A stretch of DNA of 34,506 nucleotides from an uncultured Bacteroidales bacterium (lineage in GTDB: Bacteria > Bacteroidota > Bacteroidia > Bacteroidales > Bacteroidaceae), in NCBI GenBank assembly GCA_945828345.1, contig CALZRA010000011.1, positions 1 to 34,506 on the forward strand, in the 5' to 3' direction. Below are positions 31,978 through 34,506 of the stretch, in pieces. Made by a program: the position numbers and the translations under genes. Position 1 is the stretch's first letter; the number at the start of each line of letters is the position of its first letter. The notes below the pieces were generated by a model. It saw only the letters and a list, made by a program, of their open reading frames with translations, was not told where the DNA came from and did no database searches.

Positions 31978-32799
31978 ATGAAGAGAAAACTGTTTTGTGA
32001 AATAGCGCCGTGGGCTTATCGCTTGTCTGTGGAGAAATGCATCCTGGCCAGAAAAGTCAGGGACAAGTTCAGGTCGATCAAGTTCGCAAAGGACAAGTCG
32101 GCTGAGCCGTTGCCCGTGTTGGTATACAGGCACAATTCGCTCATCCGCCGCAAGCTGGGCAACACCGAGCTTCATCTGCAGGAGAACAAGGCCGTGAACC
32201 TGTCGCTTGCCGCCCCGAAGGTCAATGGCATCCTGATACGGCCGGGCGAAACCTTCTCCTTCTGGCATCTGGTGGGCAGGGATGATGCCCGTCATGGCTA
32301 TCAGGAAGGATTGACCATAGCCCACGGGATGCCCTCAAGCGGCATAGGCGGAGGACTGTGCCAGTTCACCAACCTCATCCATTGGATGGTGCTCCATTCC
32401 GACCTGACCATCGTGGAGCACCACCACCACGACGGCCTCGACCTCTTTCCGGACTACCACAGGCAGATACCCTTCGGCACCGGCACGAGCATCGTCTATA
32501 ACTATTTAGACTACCGCTTCCGCAACGACAGCGCGAACACCTACCAGCTCCTGACCCATACCGACGGCGAATACCTGCGTGGGGAATTGCGGGCCATGCA
32601 AACGCTACCCTGTGCCTATCACATTCATGCGCGCGACGAACATTTTTCCCGGGAACGCGGGGTGGTCTATCGCAACGGCATCGTGGAGCGTCAGGTCATC
32701 GACAAGCATACGGGTGAATGCCTGCAGTGCGACGTCATCAGGCGCAACCATGCCAGAGTGATGTACGACACTTCCCATTTGGAGGTGCGTGAAGCTTGA
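31978..32799 (+). CDS. VanW-family protein
   Basis: The 273-residue protein matches the VanW-like family, named after an accessory gene of vancomycin-resistance clusters. The family core is easily seen: NLSLAAPKVNGILIRPGETFSFWHLVGR, then GYQEGLTIAHGMPSSGIGGGLCQFTNLIHWMVLHSDLTIVEHHHHD, and TGTSIVYNYLDYRFRND. There is no signal peptide or membrane helix, so the product appears cytoplasmic here. The biochemical function of VanW is not known, and no other van genes are nearby, so this should not be read as vancomycin resistance. The gene stands alone, preceded by the repeat-rich gap; an AAGGAG stretch 15 bases before the ATG may help translation. The ATG at 31978 is the only sensible start. Confidence 0.88.
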   Translation: MKRKLFCEIAPWAYRLSVEKCILARKVRDKFRSIKFAKDKSAEPLPVLVYRHNSLIRRKLGNTELHLQENKAVNLSLAAPKVNGILIRPGETFSFWHLVGRDDARHGYQEGLTIAHGMPSSGIGGGLCQFTNLIHWMVLHSDLTIVEHHHHDGLDLFPDYHRQIPFGTGTSIVYNYLDYRFRNDSANTYQLLTHTDGEYLRGELRAMQTLPCAYHIHARDEHFSRERGVVYRNGIVERQVIDKHTGECLQCDVIRRNHARVMYDTSHLEVREA

Positions 32800-32921
32800 A
32801 TGGGGGTTGACAAGTGCAAGCTCGCCCATCTCCCCGATTTATGGATATTCTACGTGGTTTGAACTTTTCTGTGAGATATTCAACATACCTTCGCAGGCGA
32901 AAAGAATAAGCAAACGACCCT

Positions 32922-34506
32922 ATGTTTTACCCTATCATAACCAGTAAGCGCGACCAATGGCTTTCACGCCCGGATTGTACCGCCTTGCCCCTCATTGCTT
33001 ACATAGAGCAGCGGGGCCAGATGCGTGATGCGCAGGTGGATGCGATCAAGACCTACCTCTATCTGAAAATAGAATGCCAGAACCTGTCCCTTGCCGAACT
33101 CTTCAAACAGGGCAAGTTCAACACGCTCACTCACGACGACATTGACAACATGCCGTTGTCGGCCGCCGCACGCAGAGTATTCAAAGAATCTCCTGCCGCT
33201 GTGGCACTCTATGAGTTTGCTTCGCTGAAGGACGAGAAAGGGAAACCAATTGCCGATGCTTTGCGCAAGGCTGTGATGGAGGAGCCTCAGAATATAGATT
33301 TTGACAGCATCTTCAATCGTATCTTCTATGGAGTGAACTACCCAGACTATGTATTCAGCCTTCCGATGGGTGCGGGCAAGACCTACCTTATGGCAGCATT
33401 CATCTACCTCGACCTGTATTTTGCACAGCAGGAACCTAACAATCCTGCCTTTGCTCATAACTTCATGGTCATGGTTCCATCCGGTTTGAAGACCTCTGTC
33501 ATCCCAAGCCTTCGCACCATTCAAGATTTCGACCCCTCGTGGGTGATACCTGAGCCCGCAGCTTCACAGTTGAAGCGCGAGTTGAAGTTTGAGATGTTGG
33601 ACGAGAATAAGAGTGCCAACAAGTCAAACCGCACCAAGAACCCGAACGTACAGAAGATTGCCATACACGAGCCTCTTGCCGAACTCTTCGGTCTTGTGGC
33701 TGTAACAAATGCCGAGAAAGTGATACTCGACCGCATAGACAAAGGCGCAAATGGGTTGTATGACTTCCACGACGAGTCCGCCGACGAGAAAGACCGCGTG
33801 GCCAACGAGTTGCGCAACAAGATTGGCAAATTGCCACACCTCTCCATTCTGCTTGACGAAGTGCATCATGTGGCTTCCTCAGCCAACGACAATGAAGCAA
33901 AGCTGCGCACCGTGGTCAACCGCTGGACCAGTCAGGGCTCCATCACAACCGTGTTGGGCTTCTCCGGCACACCTTATTTAGACAAGAAGGACAAGATAGC
34001 GGTGACCGAGGGACAGACAGTGGCCACCACCGAGATGTCGAACATCACTACCTATTACCCATTGGCAGAAGGCATAGGCAACTTCCTCAAAGTGCCGAAG
34101 GTAGTAAAGAGCGGCAGCAACAATCGTGAAGAGATAGTGGATCAGGGCGTGCGGGAGTTTCTGCATCTTTATAAAAACACCGTGTATGCCAATGGCACAT
34201 GCGCCAAGCTGGGCATATATTGCGGAACCATCGAAACGCTTGAAACAGTCATTTATCCGCTTGTCAACCAAATTTGCGCCGAAGAAGGCATCGACCCGGC
34301 AGAGGCGGTGTTGAAGTTCCATGAAGGCAACAAGCAATACCCGGCACCTCAGACCGCCCGGGCGGAGTTTGCCATGCTCGACCGTCCGCAGTCGCGCAAG
34401 CGCATCATTCTGCTCGTACAGATTGGCAAGGAAGGCTGGGATTGCAAAAGTCTGACGGGCATCATCCTCTCGCAGGAGAAGGATTGTCCAAAGAACATGG
34501 TGCTAC
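32922..34506 (+). CDS. DEAD/DEAH helicase, type III restriction (Res)-like, 3' truncated by window
   Basis: An uninterrupted frame from the ATG at 32922 runs 528 codons to the window edge. An N-terminal helical region of about 140 residues (MFYPIITSKRDQW onward) precedes the helicase motifs: Walker A MGAGK153-T, motif II D312-E-V-H315, motif III GFSGTPYL, and QIGKEGWDCKSL resembling motif VI-type residues of type III Res/superfamily 2 enzymes. The sequence therefore looks like an ATP-dependent DNA translocase of a restriction or other defence system. The missing C terminus would show whether a nuclease domain is present. No methyltransferase gene lies upstream; a mod partner could be downstream. 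Codon use seems somewhat more AT-rich than the neighbouring housekeeping genes, which would fit transfer. No clear promoter was found in 32800-32921. Confidence 0.85.
   Translation, partial: MFYPIITSKRDQWLSRPDCTALPLIAYIEQRGQMRDAQVDAIKTYLYLKIECQNLSLAELFKQGKFNTLTHDDIDNMPLSAAARRVFKESPAAVALYEFASLKDEKGKPIADALRKAVMEEPQNIDFDSIFNRIFYGVNYPDYVFSLPMGAGKTYLMAAFIYLDLYFAQQEPNNPAFAHNFMVMVPSGLKTSVIPSLRTIQDFDPSWVIPEPAASQLKRELKFEMLDENKSANKSNRTKNPNVQKIAIHEPLAELFGLVAVTNAEKVILDRIDKGANGLYDFHDESADEKDRVANELRNKIGKLPHLSILLDEVHHVASSANDNEAKLRTVVNRWTSQGSITTVLGFSGTPYLDKKDKIAVTEGQTVATTEMSNITTYYPLAEGIGNFLKVPKVVKSGSNNREEIVDQGVREFLHLYKNTVYANGTCAKLGIYCGTIETLETVIYPLVNQICAEEGIDPAEAVLKFHEGNKQYPAPQTARAEFAMLDRPQSRKRIILLVQIGKEGWDCKSLTGIILSQEKDCPKNMVL

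Noticed and set aside
31978..32799. Vancomycin resistance determinant
   Set aside because: VanW-like proteins are common in bacteria without resistance, and no vanA/H/X-type ligase, dehydrogenase or dipeptidase gene is nearby.

Overview
The window looks like a chromosomal segment from a GC-rich member of the Bacteroidales, most likely Prevotellaceae. Three things suggest this. Many genes are preceded by the Bacteroidetes sigma-ABfr promoter form (TTTG or TTG, about 19-20 bases, then TAnnTTTG). The gene content is typical of the group: DUF349 protein, VanW, a CorA starting MRTYWNYN, secreted multidomain glycosidases, and a His-rich DUF6769-like protein ahead of a metal efflux operon. Short intergenic repeats of a kind I associate with this order also occur. 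The genus call is inference.

Layout. (1) 1-623: end of a foldback element (MITE-like), then rplS on the minus strand with its own promoter, a possible structured leader and a terminator. (2) 698-6363: a carbohydrate locus. A LacI regulator faces a GPH sugar symporter, a zinc polyol-type dehydrogenase, an outer-membrane barrel and a PfkB fructokinase-like kinase. The parsimonious reading is uptake of a polyol, oxidation to a ketose and phosphorylation; the substrate is not proven. (3) 6387-12632 on the minus strand: a heavy-metal efflux operon (His-rich DUF6769-like protein, membrane-fusion lipoprotein, RND pump, outer-membrane channel). (4) 12749-17175: an ABC ATPase and permease, a short YtrA-type GntR regulator and a TonB-receptor-like outer-membrane barrel in one direction behind one good promoter. 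(5) 17195-17670: about 500 bases of repeats, including a REP-like hairpin and a tandemly repeated module carrying promoter motifs. (6) 17671-25420: two very large secreted glycosidases, GH20 and GH31. The GH31 protein ends in an F5/8C-like module, a dockerin-like and a cohesin-like module. A strong terminator closes the pair. (7) 25597-31173: housekeeping genes (YugP-like zinc peptidase, CorA, DUF349 protein, gpmI). (8) 31174-31977: an accessory gap with a long hairpin, a complete 200-base MITE-like element and a 22-base tandem repeat. (9) 31978-34506: a VanW-family protein and the first 528 codons of a DEAD/DEAH helicase resembling type III restriction (Res) subunits, cut by the window edge.

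The clearest unexplained structures are the two inverted copies of the MITE-like element about 31 kb apart, the duplicated promoter module before the glycosidases, the 118-base hairpin, the 22-base tandem repeat, the triple operator-like repeat between lacI and the transporter, and the dockerin-cohesin tail. I see no tRNA, rRNA, CRISPR array or intact transposase. I do not see a clearly new multi-gene system; the best candidates are the ABC/GntR/outer-membrane cassette and whatever continues past the helicase at the right edge.
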